A stretch of 41,082 bases of DNA from QHXQ01 sp036389375 (GCA_036389375.1 DASVQA010000102.1:1-41082); one strand, 5' to 3'. Counted from the first letter of the stretch, positions 22,380 to 30,959 are shown. Made by a program: numbers and translations. The notes: generated by a model from the sequence alone, not told the origin.

Positions 22380-24116
22380 TCATTTACCCGTTTCCACTAC
22401 AAGCTGGCCGGCAATCGTCCCGAACAAACCGAAGGCAGATGACGTGCGCCGCTCGAAGCCGCCTTCGACGGGCCGCGTCTCGGTGATCGCATAGGGGCGC
22501 GCTGCAAGGGCGCGTTGGAGCGCGCTCTCGTTGGGCGTGCTGTTCGTGCGCAAGACCTTCTGCCGGCCGAATAGCGTGAGCAGCGTGTAGGTGGCTGTGC
22601 GATCATCTGTGAATGAGATGATGCCGGCCGGGTCTTCTGTCGTGACGAGCCGGGTGGCGCGCTCGAAGGCCTCACGCGCGGCGAGTGTGTGCTGTGCTGC
22701 TCTTGCCGCCAAGCAGCGGCGCACGTCGTCCGGCGCGCCTAGCAACAGGTAATCAGCCACGAAAGCAGCCGCACCGCGCTCCTCGTCCCGCGCAATCCAC
22801 AACTCCGCATCATCCACATGCTCAACCCTGACCACGCCGAGTTGTTTTGTAACCTGCGCGCGCAAGGCATCGCGGTCGCGCACCTGTGCAACCAGCAGCA
22901 GCCCTTCGCCCTGTGCATCGACTCGGACGGTGGCCAATTCCGGGCCGGCGGCGCGCAGGAATTCGCGCGGCTCGGCTATGCCGAAGGGCTTTAGTGCCTC
23001 ATCGAGAAAGCGCGTCACGAACGGGGCGATGGTGATGTCGAGTTGCGACGAGAGCATGGCCTGTAGTTCACGCCATGCCACTTCCGGCTGTTGGTAGTTG
23101 TAACGAGTTAGCTGGTACACGTCGTCGGGCAATAAGTTTGCTGCACGGGGCGCGGGCTGTCCGACCGAGGTCAGCGCGGCGCGCAGGCGCGGCGGCACGC
23201 CATTGGGGACAGTCATGAAGTACGAATCAATCATCGAGCCGTCCGCCACGTGCGCGCTCCACGCCACACCGCCGACTAAGCGATTAGCGATCTGCGGCAA
23301 CAGGATCGCCGCCGCGCTCTGCGCTTTCTGATCGGCGGCGAGCCGACCGGCGTAAGCGAGTACGCCGACCGCCAGCAGTCGCCGCGCGCCCGCTTGCGGC
23401 ACGTAACCGAAAGCCAACGCGTCGTCTGCATGCATGCGCTCGCGCATCTCGCTCAGTTGCGCGTCGCCTGTGAGCGCGGCCCGTGTGCCGCGCCGCACGG
23501 CGAGACATGCCTGCACAGCCGCCTCGTCATTGCCCACGATCACAACGCTCTCCAAGACCGCCGCGATAATCGGCAGCCCGCCCTGCGGGTTCGGCCAAGT
23601 GATGAGCGTCGCGCCCTCCGCTTCCTTGCGCTCAATGCGTGCGTCGCCGTGTGCGCGGCGCGCGAAATCGCCGACCAGTTTTTCGACCGCCGCCTGCGCG
23701 CGCCCCTTACTCGTGTGCGTCTCCACCACAAGCGCCACGCGCGGCTTGATGTGGAGCGCCTGCTCCGGCTCCTCCGCCGCGTCCAGTCCCATCACGACCA
23801 CCGCCATCTGCGCGCGCGCCAGCACGACGCTCTCGGCCGGGCCGATGCCCGTCCAGGCAACAGCGCGACTGAGCCAGCCCAACTGATTGAAGTTCGTTTT
23901 CAGTCCGGCCGGTGGCGCGAGCGCCTGCCATGCATCGGTCGCGGTCAGACCGTTTAGCATGTCCGTTAGATTGTTGGCTTCCAGATAGACCAGCGCATCG
24001 GCGGGCGCGTAGCCGGCCATGTCAACAAGTTGCGGGCGATTCCACCAGAGCCAGCCAACGCATAAGAGCACCAATGCGGCAAGGATTAACAGGCAGGTGC
24101 GCAGGCGGCTTCTCAT
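22380..24116 (-). CDS. Membrane-anchored envelope protein of unknown function (DUF3352-like)
   Basis: 578 residues from the ATG at 24116, with AGGA eight bases upstream; two earlier in-frame ATGs are weaker. One N-terminal transmembrane segment (residues 9-26, LLILAALVLLCVGWLWW) leaves the rest periplasmic. The mature part starts with YAPADALVYLEANNLTDML, resembling DUF3352-type proteins that begin with 'PADALAYVxxN'. Other segments include VLESVVIVGNDEAAVQACLA and ADYLLLGAPDDVRRCLAA. No catalytic motif is visible. The call rests on topology and the N-terminal pattern only. Confidence 0.6.
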   Translation of the reverse strand: MRSRLRTCLLILAALVLLCVGWLWWNRPQLVDMAGYAPADALVYLEANNLTDMLNGLTATDAWQALAPPAGLKTNFNQLGWLSRAVAWTGIGPAESVVLARAQMAVVVMGLDAAEEPEQALHIKPRVALVVETHTSKGRAQAAVEKLVGDFARRAHGDARIERKEAEGATLITWPNPQGGLPIIAAVLESVVIVGNDEAAVQACLAVRRGTRAALTGDAQLSEMRERMHADDALAFGYVPQAGARRLLAVGVLAYAGRLAADQKAQSAAAILLPQIANRLVGGVAWSAHVADGSMIDSYFMTVPNGVPPRLRAALTSVGQPAPRAANLLPDDVYQLTRYNYQQPEVAWRELQAMLSSQLDITIAPFVTRFLDEALKPFGIAEPREFLRAAGPELATVRVDAQGEGLLLVAQVRDRDALRAQVTKQLGVVRVEHVDDAELWIARDEERGAAAFVADYLLLGAPDDVRRCLAARAAQHTLAAREAFERATRLVTTEDPAGIISFTDDRTATYTLLTLFGRQKVLRTNSTPNESALQRALAARPYAITETRPVEGGFERRTSSAFGLFGTIAGQLVVETGK

Positions 24117-24212
24117 TGTGTGCATCCTAACCGCCGCGTAAAGTCGCGCGCAAGAAGGCGCAATGTAAATAGACTGAAACCGGCGCACATGCACGGTTTT
24201 CACCCCGCGAAA

Positions 24213-24242
24213 TTCTGGAACGCAAGCCCCGCTTTTCCAGAA
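24213..24242. repeat. Inverted repeat upstream of the pil promoter
   Basis: TTCTGGAA (24213-24220) and TTCCAGAA (24235-24242), a perfect 8-bp inverted repeat with a 14-base gap, about 75 bases upstream of the -35 box. It is a possible regulator binding site. Confidence 0.35.
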
Positions 24243-24315
24243 ACTATTCTGCCAGTTTGCGCCAAACGCTAATCAAATTCTGCCTTTACTACAAGTTAAA
24301 CAAAGAAAATTATGA

Positions 24316-24344
24316 TTGACAGTGCTAAACCGGCTAGGTTATAG
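24316..24344 (+). promoter_or_regulatory. Sigma-70-type promoter of the pil operon
   Basis: TTGACA (24316-24321), a 17-base spacer, TTATAG (24339-24344). This is the best canonical promoter in the window, placed about 80 bases upstream of the riboswitch and in an A/T-richer stretch. Confidence 0.8.
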
Positions 24345-24420
24345 TCTCAACTGACGGCGGGCCTTGTGGCTCCCGCCCATATGGATAAGCGGCGCGCCTC
24401 GGACGCGCTCAACCGCCACA

Positions 24421-24534
24421 TTCTTTGACACTCAATCGAGAAAGGCACACTCCGCGTGAGCGGAGGCCGCAAAGCCGACGGGAGTCGCGCGCGCCCATGC
24501 GCGCATTTGACTTGGCCGGGTTGCCGAAAGGAGG
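24421..24534 (+). promoter_or_regulatory. GEMM-I cyclic-dinucleotide riboswitch upstream of pilM
   Basis: Core features of the GEMM-I (c-di-GMP-I) aptamer appear in order. AAAGGCACAC aligns with the conserved AGGGCAAAC. Stem P1b, CTCCGC (24450-24455) with GCGGAG (24460-24465), is closed by the GNRA loop GTGA. The GCAAAGCC junction is at 24469-24476, and a second stem contains GCGCGC pairs. The 3' signature GGGTTGCCGA lies at 24518-24527. The base aligned with Vc2 G20 looks like G, which favours c-di-GMP over cGAMP, but the alignment is by eye. The Shine-Dalgarno of the following leader ORF (AAAGGAGG, 24527-24534) abuts the aptamer, suggesting translational control. Confidence 0.75.
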
Positions 24535-24542
24535 AAGCTGCG

Positions 24543-24686
24543 GTGTTTAATCCCCAGACTCGCCGCGCTTTCAGATTTATTCCGACCCGCCCCGCCCGTA
24601 CCCTGTACAGCACAGTGCAGCAGTCCCAGTTGCAAATCCGTTCAAGCACTTTCCCCACGCACACGGCCGGCGACCGGCGGCACTGA
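24543..24686 (+). CDS. 47-codon leader ORF after the riboswitch
   Basis: Starts at GTG with AAAGGAGG 8 bases upstream, the best ribosome binding site in the region, directly abutting the riboswitch 3' end. The product begins VFNPQTRRAFRFIPTRPA, is basic, and has no recognised domain. It ends 180 bases before pilM. It may be a regulatory leader whose translation responds to the ligand, or a small protein in its own right. Evidence is the ribosome binding site and position only. Confidence 0.45.
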   Translation: MFNPQTRRAFRFIPTRPARTLYSTVQQSQLQIRSSTFPTHTAGDRRH

Positions 24687-24729
24687 CCACACCCATGCTG
24701 GCCTGCTCCATGTAGAGCGCCGGCGCAAG

Positions 24730-24861
24730 ATGATGAGCAACATTTCAGCCCATCCCGTCCACAGCCCGCGCAGCACGCGCACACGCGCCCGCCGTATCCG
24801 TGCGCGCCTGCGCCGCGCCAGCCGCAAACGCCGTAGCCTTCAGACCGCAAGGAACAGGTAA
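24730..24861 (+). CDS. Possible 43-codon Arg-rich ORF directly before pilM
   Basis: ATG-ATG start, reading MMSNISAHPVHSPR followed by an Arg-dense run, with stop TAA 5 bases before the pilM ATG. The ribosome binding site is poor (GGCGCAAG). The Arg bias may simply reflect high G+C. If translated it could couple to pilM, whose AGGAACAGG site lies inside its last codons. Confidence 0.25.
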   Translation: MMSNISAHPVHSPRSTRTRARRIRARLRRASRKRRSLQTARNR

Positions 24862-24866
24862 CACGC

Positions 24867-25928
24867 ATGTTCAGCAAAAACTCTGCTAAGAAGAATCTCG
24901 TCGGTTTAGACATCGGCTCAAGCTCGATCAAGGCGGTCGAGTTGATGGGCAAGCCCGGCAACCTCGTCCTGACGCACATGGGCCACGAGGCGCTTCAGCC
25001 TGACACCGTCGTCGACGGTCAGATCATGGAGTTGAACTCGGTCTCAAGCACCATCGCCAACATCTTCAACGCGCACCAGATCAAGACGGAGCGCGTGGCG
25101 GCGGGCGTGAGCGGCAGTTCCGTCATCGTCAAGAACATACTCGTGCCGCCGATGAGTCAGGAGGAGCTTGAAGAGTCGATTGACTGGCACGCCGAGGAGC
25201 ACATCCCGTTCGAGATTTCGGACGTGAGCCTCGACTACCAGATCACGGGGCGCAGCACCGACTCGCTGCAAGTGCTGCTCGCCGCCTGCAAGCGCGACTT
25301 CGTCGCCAACATCAAGCAGGCGATCCAGCTTGCGGGCAAACAGCCGGCCATCATTGACGTGGACGCGTTCGCGCTTCAGAACTGTTACGAGATCAACTAC
25401 GAGCCGACGCCCGATCAGACGGTGGCGCTCCTGAACGTCGGCGCGGCCACGATGAACATCAACATCCTGCAAGGCACGCGCAGCGTCTTCACGCGCGACG
25501 TTTCGGTCGGTGGCAATCAGTACACGGCGCTCTTGCAGAAGGAACTCGGCCTCACGTTCGAGCAGGCGGAAGTCGTCAAGCGCGGCGGGCCGCTGCCGGA
25601 AGGCGGGCCGCAGCGCGACATCGCGCCCGTACTCGAAACCGTCTCCGACATCCTCGCGCTCGAAATCCAGAAGACGTTCGACTTTTACCGCGCGACCTCT
25701 GAAGACGGCGAATCGAGCGTGCGCAAGATTCTGCTCTCAGGCGGCTGCTCGAAGCTGCCGGGCCTCGCGGCCTATTTGGCGAATCGGTTCGAGATGAGCG
25801 TCGAGCACTTCGATCCGTTCCGCCGGATCAAGGTGGATGCAAAGCGGTTCGACCCTGATTACCTGCGCGAAGTGATGCCGGAGATGGCGGTCGCCGTCGG
25901 ACTAGCTTTGAGAGGAGTGGACGCGTAA
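24867..25928 (+). CDS. pilM: Type IV pilus assembly ATPase-like protein PilM
   Basis: 353 residues, an actin/FtsA-like cytoplasmic protein of the type IV pilus alignment subcomplex that binds the N-terminal tail of PilN. Nucleotide-binding motifs are visible: LVGLDIGSSSIKAVEL (phosphate 1, residues 11-26), TVALLNVGAATMNINIL (phosphate 2) and KILLSGGCSKLPGLAAYL (adenosine motif). The conserved WHAEEHIPFEISDVSLDYQ is typical of PilM. AGGAACAGG precedes the ATG. It is the first gene of pilMNOPQ and its stop overlaps the pilN start (TAATG). It is likely controlled by the promoter and riboswitch upstream. Confidence 0.95.
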   Translation: MFSKNSAKKNLVGLDIGSSSIKAVELMGKPGNLVLTHMGHEALQPDTVVDGQIMELNSVSSTIANIFNAHQIKTERVAAGVSGSSVIVKNILVPPMSQEELEESIDWHAEEHIPFEISDVSLDYQITGRSTDSLQVLLAACKRDFVANIKQAIQLAGKQPAIIDVDAFALQNCYEINYEPTPDQTVALLNVGAATMNINILQGTRSVFTRDVSVGGNQYTALLQKELGLTFEQAEVVKRGGPLPEGGPQRDIAPVLETVSDILALEIQKTFDFYRATSEDGESSVRKILLSGGCSKLPGLAAYLANRFEMSVEHFDPFRRIKVDAKRFDPDYLREVMPEMAVAVGLALRGVDA

Positions 25929-26632
25929 TGATTAAAGTCAACCTGTTAGATTCGGTGACGGACAAGTCCGCCGGTTTCGCGGCGGTCGAGGCCCGCGTCG
26001 CCAGCCCGCGCGCGCAAGGCAAGCTCATGCTCATCGCCGTCGTCGCGCTGACCGCCCTCGGTATGTTCTTCGACTACTCGACCGCGAACTCGGCCAAAGC
26101 CGCCGCGCAGGCGCAGCTTGAAGAACAGCAACGCGTCGCCGCGCAGATGGAGTTGGTCAAACGCGAGCAGGCCGAGCTAGAGAAGAAGACGCAGGACGTG
26201 CAGGCGCGCATAGACGTGATCAAGCGGCTGCGCGATTCGCAGCAAGGCCCTGTGGGCGTGCTCTCGGCGATCAACGAGCGCCTACCGAAACTGCAAGACT
26301 TCCGGCTCGCCGGTATTGAACAGAAGGACGGCAGCCTGACCATCACGGGCGACTCGCCAAGCGAGGAAGCCGTGACGCAGTTCGGGCGCAGCCTCGAATT
26401 TTCGTCCGGCATGTTCGCCAACGTCAGCATCGAGACCAAGCGCGAGTTGCTTAAGCCGCCGCCGGATATGCCGACGAGTGCGGATAGTCTGGCGCTCGAT
26501 AAAGACGACATGAAGCCGCAGACGGTGAGCTTCACGGTCAGGTGCAAATACTCGCCCGCCGGCACGCAGCCCGCGAGCGCCAACAAACCGGCCGCCGGTA
26601 CGCCGCCCGCCAATCAAGTCGCGCAGAAGTAA
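25928..26632 (+). CDS. pilN: Type IV pilus inner-membrane protein PilN
   Basis: 234 residues. The N-terminal MIKVNLLDSVTD is the PilN motif that inserts into PilM. One transmembrane segment follows (about residues 35-55, LMLIAVVALTALGMFF). A coiled coil (EEQQRVAAQMELVKREQAEL) precedes a periplasmic ferredoxin-like domain (about 95-175). The C-terminus is an Ala/Pro/Asn tail. It dimerises with PilO to link PilM to PilP/PilQ. The start overlaps the pilM stop, so translation is probably coupled. Confidence 0.93.
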   Translation: MIKVNLLDSVTDKSAGFAAVEARVASPRAQGKLMLIAVVALTALGMFFDYSTANSAKAAAQAQLEEQQRVAAQMELVKREQAELEKKTQDVQARIDVIKRLRDSQQGPVGVLSAINERLPKLQDFRLAGIEQKDGSLTITGDSPSEEAVTQFGRSLEFSSGMFANVSIETKRELLKPPPDMPTSADSLALDKDDMKPQTVSFTVRCKYSPAGTQPASANKPAAGTPPANQVAQK

Positions 26633-26679
26633 ACAGCCTGAGCATTCGCCCAAGCGTTCTGAAGGAAAGTTAAAACGCC

Positions 26680-27321
26680 ATGTCAAGACTCGAATCATTG
26701 CAGCAGCAGCCCTGGTACTTGCAACTCGTCCTGATGCTCGTCGTGGCCGGCGCGGCGTATGGCGGCTTCTGGTACATGTTCACCAGCGGCACGCGGGCCG
26801 AGACTAAAGAGATTCAGGGGCAGTTGGATCAACTGCTCGCCGCCAACGCCAAAGCGCAGATCGCGCAGCAACGCTTGAACGAGTTCAAAGCGGCTTATGC
26901 GCGCGCGCAGGCCGATTACGACGATCTGAAAGCGCTCTTGCCGGAGCAGCGCGAATTGACGAACGTGCTGGCGGGCATTCAAGATCGCGCCAAAAATCAC
27001 CTGTCCGTCCAGCGCTTCACGCCGAAAGATGACGTGCAGGAGAACTTCTATTCCGGTAAACCCATCGAGATCGAGGTCAACGGCAACTACAACAACATCG
27101 GCGCGTTCTTTGCGCAGATCGCCGCTTACCAGCGCATCGTTTCGATCAGCGACTTCAAGCTCACGCGCATTGACGACAAGAAGGACGATCTCAAGCGCGC
27201 AGGGCAGACCATCGGCGCGCAGTTCTTGCTGACCGCCTACTACTCGTCACCTGAGAAATTGCAGGCCGCGCGCACTCCCGCGACCCCGCCGCCCGCACCT
27301 GCGCCGAGCGGCACGAATTAA
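26680..27321 (+). CDS. pilO: Type IV pilus inner-membrane protein PilO
   Basis: 213 residues. A short cytoplasmic start (MSRLESLQQQPWYLQ) is followed by one transmembrane segment (about 14-33, LVLMLVVAGAAYGGFWYMF) and a coiled coil rich in Gln/Ala (about 45-90). A ferredoxin-like domain ends near residue 190, with the conserved VNGNYNNIGAFFAQIA and RIVSISDFKL. The tail is Pro-rich. It forms the PilN/PilO heterodimer in the periplasm. AAGGAAAG precedes the ATG; 47 bases separate it from pilN. Confidence 0.93.
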   Translation: MSRLESLQQQPWYLQLVLMLVVAGAAYGGFWYMFTSGTRAETKEIQGQLDQLLAANAKAQIAQQRLNEFKAAYARAQADYDDLKALLPEQRELTNVLAGIQDRAKNHLSVQRFTPKDDVQENFYSGKPIEIEVNGNYNNIGAFFAQIAAYQRIVSISDFKLTRIDDKKDDLKRAGQTIGAQFLLTAYYSSPEKLQAARTPATPPPAPAPSGTN

Positions 27322-27386
27322 CTAATCTAACGGGAGCTTGCAAGCCGACTGCCCCGAACCACCCGAAGGATGTCAGGAAGCAGATC

Positions 27387-28001
27387 ATGAAGAGACACAC
27401 CAAGATGATTCGCTACGCGGCATTGGTCGCGCTCACATTGGCAACGGCCGGTGCGGCCCACGCGCAAAAGGCGAGCACCACCTATCACACGTCCGCGCGC
27501 GACCCGTTTGTCGCGTGGCGGCCCGCGCCCAAGAAGAAGCCGAAGAACGTGCCGACGGTCGTCACGCCGCCCTCGATTCAGGCGCGCATTGATGCCTACA
27601 AAGCGCAGAAGGCTGCGGCCATGAATATGCAGCGGCCTGCGCCGAAACCGACGACGGCGCTGCTGCTCAGCGAGATGCAACTGACGGGCGTCTTCCGCAC
27701 GCCGCGCGGCTACGCGGCGATGATCGAAGCGACGCCGATCAAGCTCTCGTTCGTCGTCTATCCGGGCGAGCGTTTCTTCGACGGCATGCTGGTCGCCATC
27801 GAAGAGAACCGCCTAGTCTGTCGCAAAGAGACGCAGTGGACGGACGGCCGGCGCGAGTTGGGCGTCGAGTTCAAGCCGCTCGGTCAGCCGAACGTCGTCA
27901 AGGATTCGGTGGCGGCGACCGCGCCCGCGCAGCCGCGCGAGACACCGAAAGAGAAGTCCGAGCCGGCCAAAACCGAGCAGTCGGCGGCCGTCAAGCAGTA
28001 A
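27387..28001 (+). CDS. pilP: Type IV pilus assembly protein PilP
   Basis: 204 residues. A signal peptide (to about residue 26, GAAHAQ) precedes a linker with the typical DPFVAW motif and basic Pro-rich stretch (APKKKPKNVP). The compact beta domain follows (about 92-165: LSEMQLTGVFRTPRGYAAMIEA, VYPGERFFDGMLVAIEENRLVCR). No lipobox Cys is seen, so it is probably not a lipoprotein as in Pseudomonas. It connects PilNO to the secretin PilQ. AGGAAG precedes the ATG. A hairpin lies in the 340 bases before pilQ. Confidence 0.88.
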   Translation: MKRHTKMIRYAALVALTLATAGAAHAQKASTTYHTSARDPFVAWRPAPKKKPKNVPTVVTPPSIQARIDAYKAQKAAAMNMQRPAPKPTTALLLSEMQLTGVFRTPRGYAAMIEATPIKLSFVVYPGERFFDGMLVAIEENRLVCRKETQWTDGRRELGVEFKPLGQPNVVKDSVAATAPAQPRETPKEKSEPAKTEQSAAVKQ

Positions 28002-28066
28002 CAGATTCTTCGGCGCGGAACTGGCGCAAGACGCGGAAGCCTGAGCCGCGTGTTGCGTGAAAAACA

Positions 28067-28102
28067 GGCCCGCGCCGAACCAGCAAGCCCACGCGCGGGG
28101 CC
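28067..28102 (+). repeat. G+C-rich hairpin between pilP and pilQ
   Basis: GGCCCGCGC (28067-28075) can pair with GCGCGGGGCC (28093-28102) with one bulged G. There is no T-run. It may attenuate or stabilise the message. The rest of the 28002-28342 gap shows no gene; an in-frame upstream extension of pilQ from 28289 lacks a ribosome binding site. Confidence 0.4.
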
Positions 28103-28342
28103 CTGACCCGCAAAGCGCCCCACGCTCACCTGTCAGACCAGATTTGCCCGTCTCGCCTCATCCGGCGACCTCGATGGTGCAACCCGCTTTTTGGCAACCC
28201 GTAACCGACATGAACTCCAGAGCCGCATTGTGCGGCGCGCGCTTGAGTAGTCTCGCACCCGACGCCTGACTCATACGAGCGTTAGCGCGTGGCGGCTTCC
28301 GAAAGTCTCTCGTGTCACCTTCATCCTTCAAAGGAAAGAAAT

Positions 28343-30556
28343 ATGCTGAACCCGTTACGTCTGCTCCCCGTCACGCTCCGCAGAGGCGCGCTCGTCCTCT
28401 CGCTGGCGTGCATCTTCGCCACTTTCACAGAGGCGCGCGCCGCCTCGCTCGTGACCGGCGTGCGTGCCTCGATTGAGGGCACGCTGACGCGCATCACGGT
28501 CGCGGCGTCTGCGCCGCTCGCCTACGGTGTCCGCCGCGCCGACCCGCGCACGCTCACGGTCGAGTTGCCCGGCGCAGACGCCACACGGCTCGCCACTTCT
28601 TACACTGTCAACTCGCCGCTCGCATCCGGCGTCAGCGTCGCGTGCGCCAGCGGCTCGGACGGGCAGCCGGTCGCACGCCTCAGCGTGTCGTTGCTTGCGC
28701 CCGTGCGCGAGCGCTCTTATCTGAGCGGCAGCGAACTTGTCGTCGAACTCGCACCCGAACAGGCCGTGCTGAGCGAGATGAACGCGAGCGCCGCGTTTGC
28801 CGATGCGCCGCAGCAACAGCCGACGCCGACGCGCCCGCCCGTCACCGCGACGCCTGCGCGCGGCGCGGCCAGCACGCAGCAGCCGGATCAGGGCAAGCGT
28901 TACGGCGAATACGGGTTCATCGGCGAGCCGATCAACTTGAACGTCGTCAACGCCGATGTCCGCGACATCCTCAACTACATTACCGAGCAGTACGGCGTGA
29001 ACTTCATCATTGATAAGTCGGTCGGTGCGATCCCCGTCACGGTGAACGTAACCGACGTGCCCTGGAATATCGCGCTTGATGCGATCCTGCGCGCGAACCG
29101 GCTTGGCATCGCGGTCGAGGGCAACATCCTGCGCGTGGCGACGGTCGAGACGTTGGCCGACGAAGCGGCGGCGCAGGAGAAGATTAACGAAGGTCGCCTG
29201 AACGCCTCGCCGCTCGTGACCGAGTTCATCCGCCTCAATTACGCGCGCGCCGTCGGCACGCTCGCACAAGCCGCCGGCTCGACGGGCGGTTTCGCCGGTG
29301 GTTCGACCAACCAGAGTTTTTCGGGCGGGTCGGGCGGCGATGCGACCGGCAAGAGCGGCGATCAGGGCATCCTGCCGATCATCTCGCGCCGCCTGTCGAA
29401 GCGCGGCAGCGTCGAAGTTGACGGGCGCAGCAACACGATCATCATCACGGACGTGCGCGACAACATTGACGCGATTCGCCAACTCGTCGCGCTCCTCGAT
29501 CAACCTGAACCGCAGGTCGAGATCGAAGCGCGCATCGTGATCGCCAATCGCAACTTCAGCCGCGACCTCGGCGTGCAACTCTCCGCGCTCACGCTCGGCA
29601 GTCGCGGTTCGGGCGCATCGTTTGCGACCGTGCCCGGCAGCACACAGGCGAATGCGGGCGGGAGCGGCGACAGTCAGAACACGACCGGCTTCCGGCCCGG
29701 CGGTCTCCCCGTCGGCATCGGGCTTGAGCCGACGCGCGGCTTGGGCGCGACCGCACCCAGCACAGTCATCGGTCTGACGACCGGCCTCATCGGCACGGCG
29801 CAGATCAGCGCCCTCATCACTGCCGCCGAGAGCAAAGGTCAGGCGAAGATCGTCGCCACGCCGCGCGTGACGGCGCTTAACAATCGCCCGGCGCAGATCG
29901 AATCCGGCTCGCAGATTCCGGTCGTCACCCCGCAGGCGGGCGGCTCCGGGCAGGGCGGCGCTATCGTCTTCACCACCACCTTTATCTCCGTCCCGCTGCG
30001 TCTTTCGATCACGCCGCAGATCACGGATGCGGGCACGGTCGTGCTGCGCGTCGTCGCGGAGAACAACAGCGTCAACCGCGCCTTGACCAACTCGCTCGGC
30101 ACGCCCGGCATTGACACGCAGCGCATGCAGACCGAAGTGCTCGTGCCCGATGGCGGCACAACGGTCGTTGGCGGCACGCTCATAGACAACGAGGGCGAGA
30201 CGCAGGCGCGCACGCCCGGCATCTCCGGCATCCCCGTGATCGGCAATCTCTTCAAACGCAAAGCCACCACCCGCGACACCTCCGAGCTACTGTTCTTCAT
30301 CACGCCGCGCATCTACCGGCCCGACTATCAAGGTCGTCCGGTCTCAGGCACGGTCGCAGACCGCACGCGCACGGCCACCATCCCGCAGCCCGTGCCGCTT
30401 GGCAATCCGCAATCGAACACACCGCCGCCGGTCGGGTCGCAGCAGAACACGCAGCCGACCAACACCACCACACCTACCAACACCGCGCCGCCCGCTAACT
30501 CCGCGCCGCCTCCGACCGGCGCGCGTTCCGACGAGCGTCCGCAAGGAGAGAACTGA
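28343..30556 (+). CDS. pilQ: Type IV pilus outer-membrane secretin PilQ
   Basis: 737 residues from the ATG at 28343, with AAGGAAAG nearby. The signal peptide ends near residue 33 (ARAA). One AMIN domain (about 35-120) is followed by a Pro/Thr linker. The secretin N0/STN domain (about 180-270) contains INLNVVNADVRDILNYI and VTVNVTDVPWNIALDAIL. An N1-type domain carries a Gly/Ser-rich insert (GSTGGFAGGSTNQSFSGG). The secretin pore follows (about 380-680) with VEIEARIVIANRNFSRDLGV, TALNNRPAQIESGSQIPV and GIPVIGNLFKRK. The Pro/Asn/Thr tail is disordered. It forms the pilus exit channel. The next gene starts 2 bases after its stop. Confidence 0.95.
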   Translation: MLNPLRLLPVTLRRGALVLSLACIFATFTEARAASLVTGVRASIEGTLTRITVAASAPLAYGVRRADPRTLTVELPGADATRLATSYTVNSPLASGVSVACASGSDGQPVARLSVSLLAPVRERSYLSGSELVVELAPEQAVLSEMNASAAFADAPQQQPTPTRPPVTATPARGAASTQQPDQGKRYGEYGFIGEPINLNVVNADVRDILNYITEQYGVNFIIDKSVGAIPVTVNVTDVPWNIALDAILRANRLGIAVEGNILRVATVETLADEAAAQEKINEGRLNASPLVTEFIRLNYARAVGTLAQAAGSTGGFAGGSTNQSFSGGSGGDATGKSGDQGILPIISRRLSKRGSVEVDGRSNTIIITDVRDNIDAIRQLVALLDQPEPQVEIEARIVIANRNFSRDLGVQLSALTLGSRGSGASFATVPGSTQANAGGSGDSQNTTGFRPGGLPVGIGLEPTRGLGATAPSTVIGLTTGLIGTAQISALITAAESKGQAKIVATPRVTALNNRPAQIESGSQIPVVTPQAGGSGQGGAIVFTTTFISVPLRLSITPQITDAGTVVLRVVAENNSVNRALTNSLGTPGIDTQRMQTEVLVPDGGTTVVGGTLIDNEGETQARTPGISGIPVIGNLFKRKATTRDTSELLFFITPRIYRPDYQGRPVSGTVADRTRTATIPQPVPLGNPQSNTPPPVGSQQNTQPTNTTTPTNTAPPANSAPPPTGARSDERPQGEN

Positions 30557-30558
30557 TC

Positions 30559-30924
30559 ATGTTTAAAGAGACGCTTGAGCGTTTAGTTGAACGCACGGAG
30601 GGCGCGGTCGGTGCGCTCATCATGGGCACGGACGGCATCGCGGTCGAGAAGGTGATGCTGAACGAAGCGCGTGAGAAGAATCTGGACGTGGCGGCGGCGG
30701 AATTTACCTCGCTGCTCAAGAGCGCCCGCCGCGTCGGCCACGACACGGGCATCGGTCAGGTGCGCGAGCTAATCGTCGGCTTCGACGACATGAAGGTGCT
30801 CATACGCTCCTTCAGCCGCGACTACTTCGCCGTGCTTGCGCTGCAAGAGGAAGGCAACATGGGGCGCGGGCGCTTCGAGCTACGCAAGGCCGAGCTTGAC
30901 CTCGCCCGCGAGTTCGCGCTCTAA
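30559..30924 (+). CDS. Roadblock/LC7-domain protein, MglB-like
   Basis: 121 residues, one roadblock/LC7 domain (LVERTEGAVGALIMGTDGIAVEKV, VGHDTGIGQVRELIVGFDDMKVLIRSF and YFAVLALQEEGNMGRGRFELRKA, each in parts). Such proteins regulate small Ras-like GTPases; MglB is the activating protein of MglA, which sets polarity of pili in gliding bacteria. No mglA-like GTPase is in the window. AAGGAGAG precedes the ATG, which lies 2 bases after the pilQ stop, so it is the last gene of the pil operon. Confidence 0.88.
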   Translation: MFKETLERLVERTEGAVGALIMGTDGIAVEKVMLNEAREKNLDVAAAEFTSLLKSARRVGHDTGIGQVRELIVGFDDMKVLIRSFSRDYFAVLALQEEGNMGRGRFELRKAELDLAREFAL

Positions 30925-30959
30925 CGTAATCAAGTTCAGGACTGAGGGGTTCAAACTTC

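Noticed and set aside
28355..29578. 407-codon open frame on the minus strand
   Set aside because: Antisense to pilQ, which has clear secretin motifs. The product is a His/Arg/Asp-rich shadow typical of high-G+C antisense frames.
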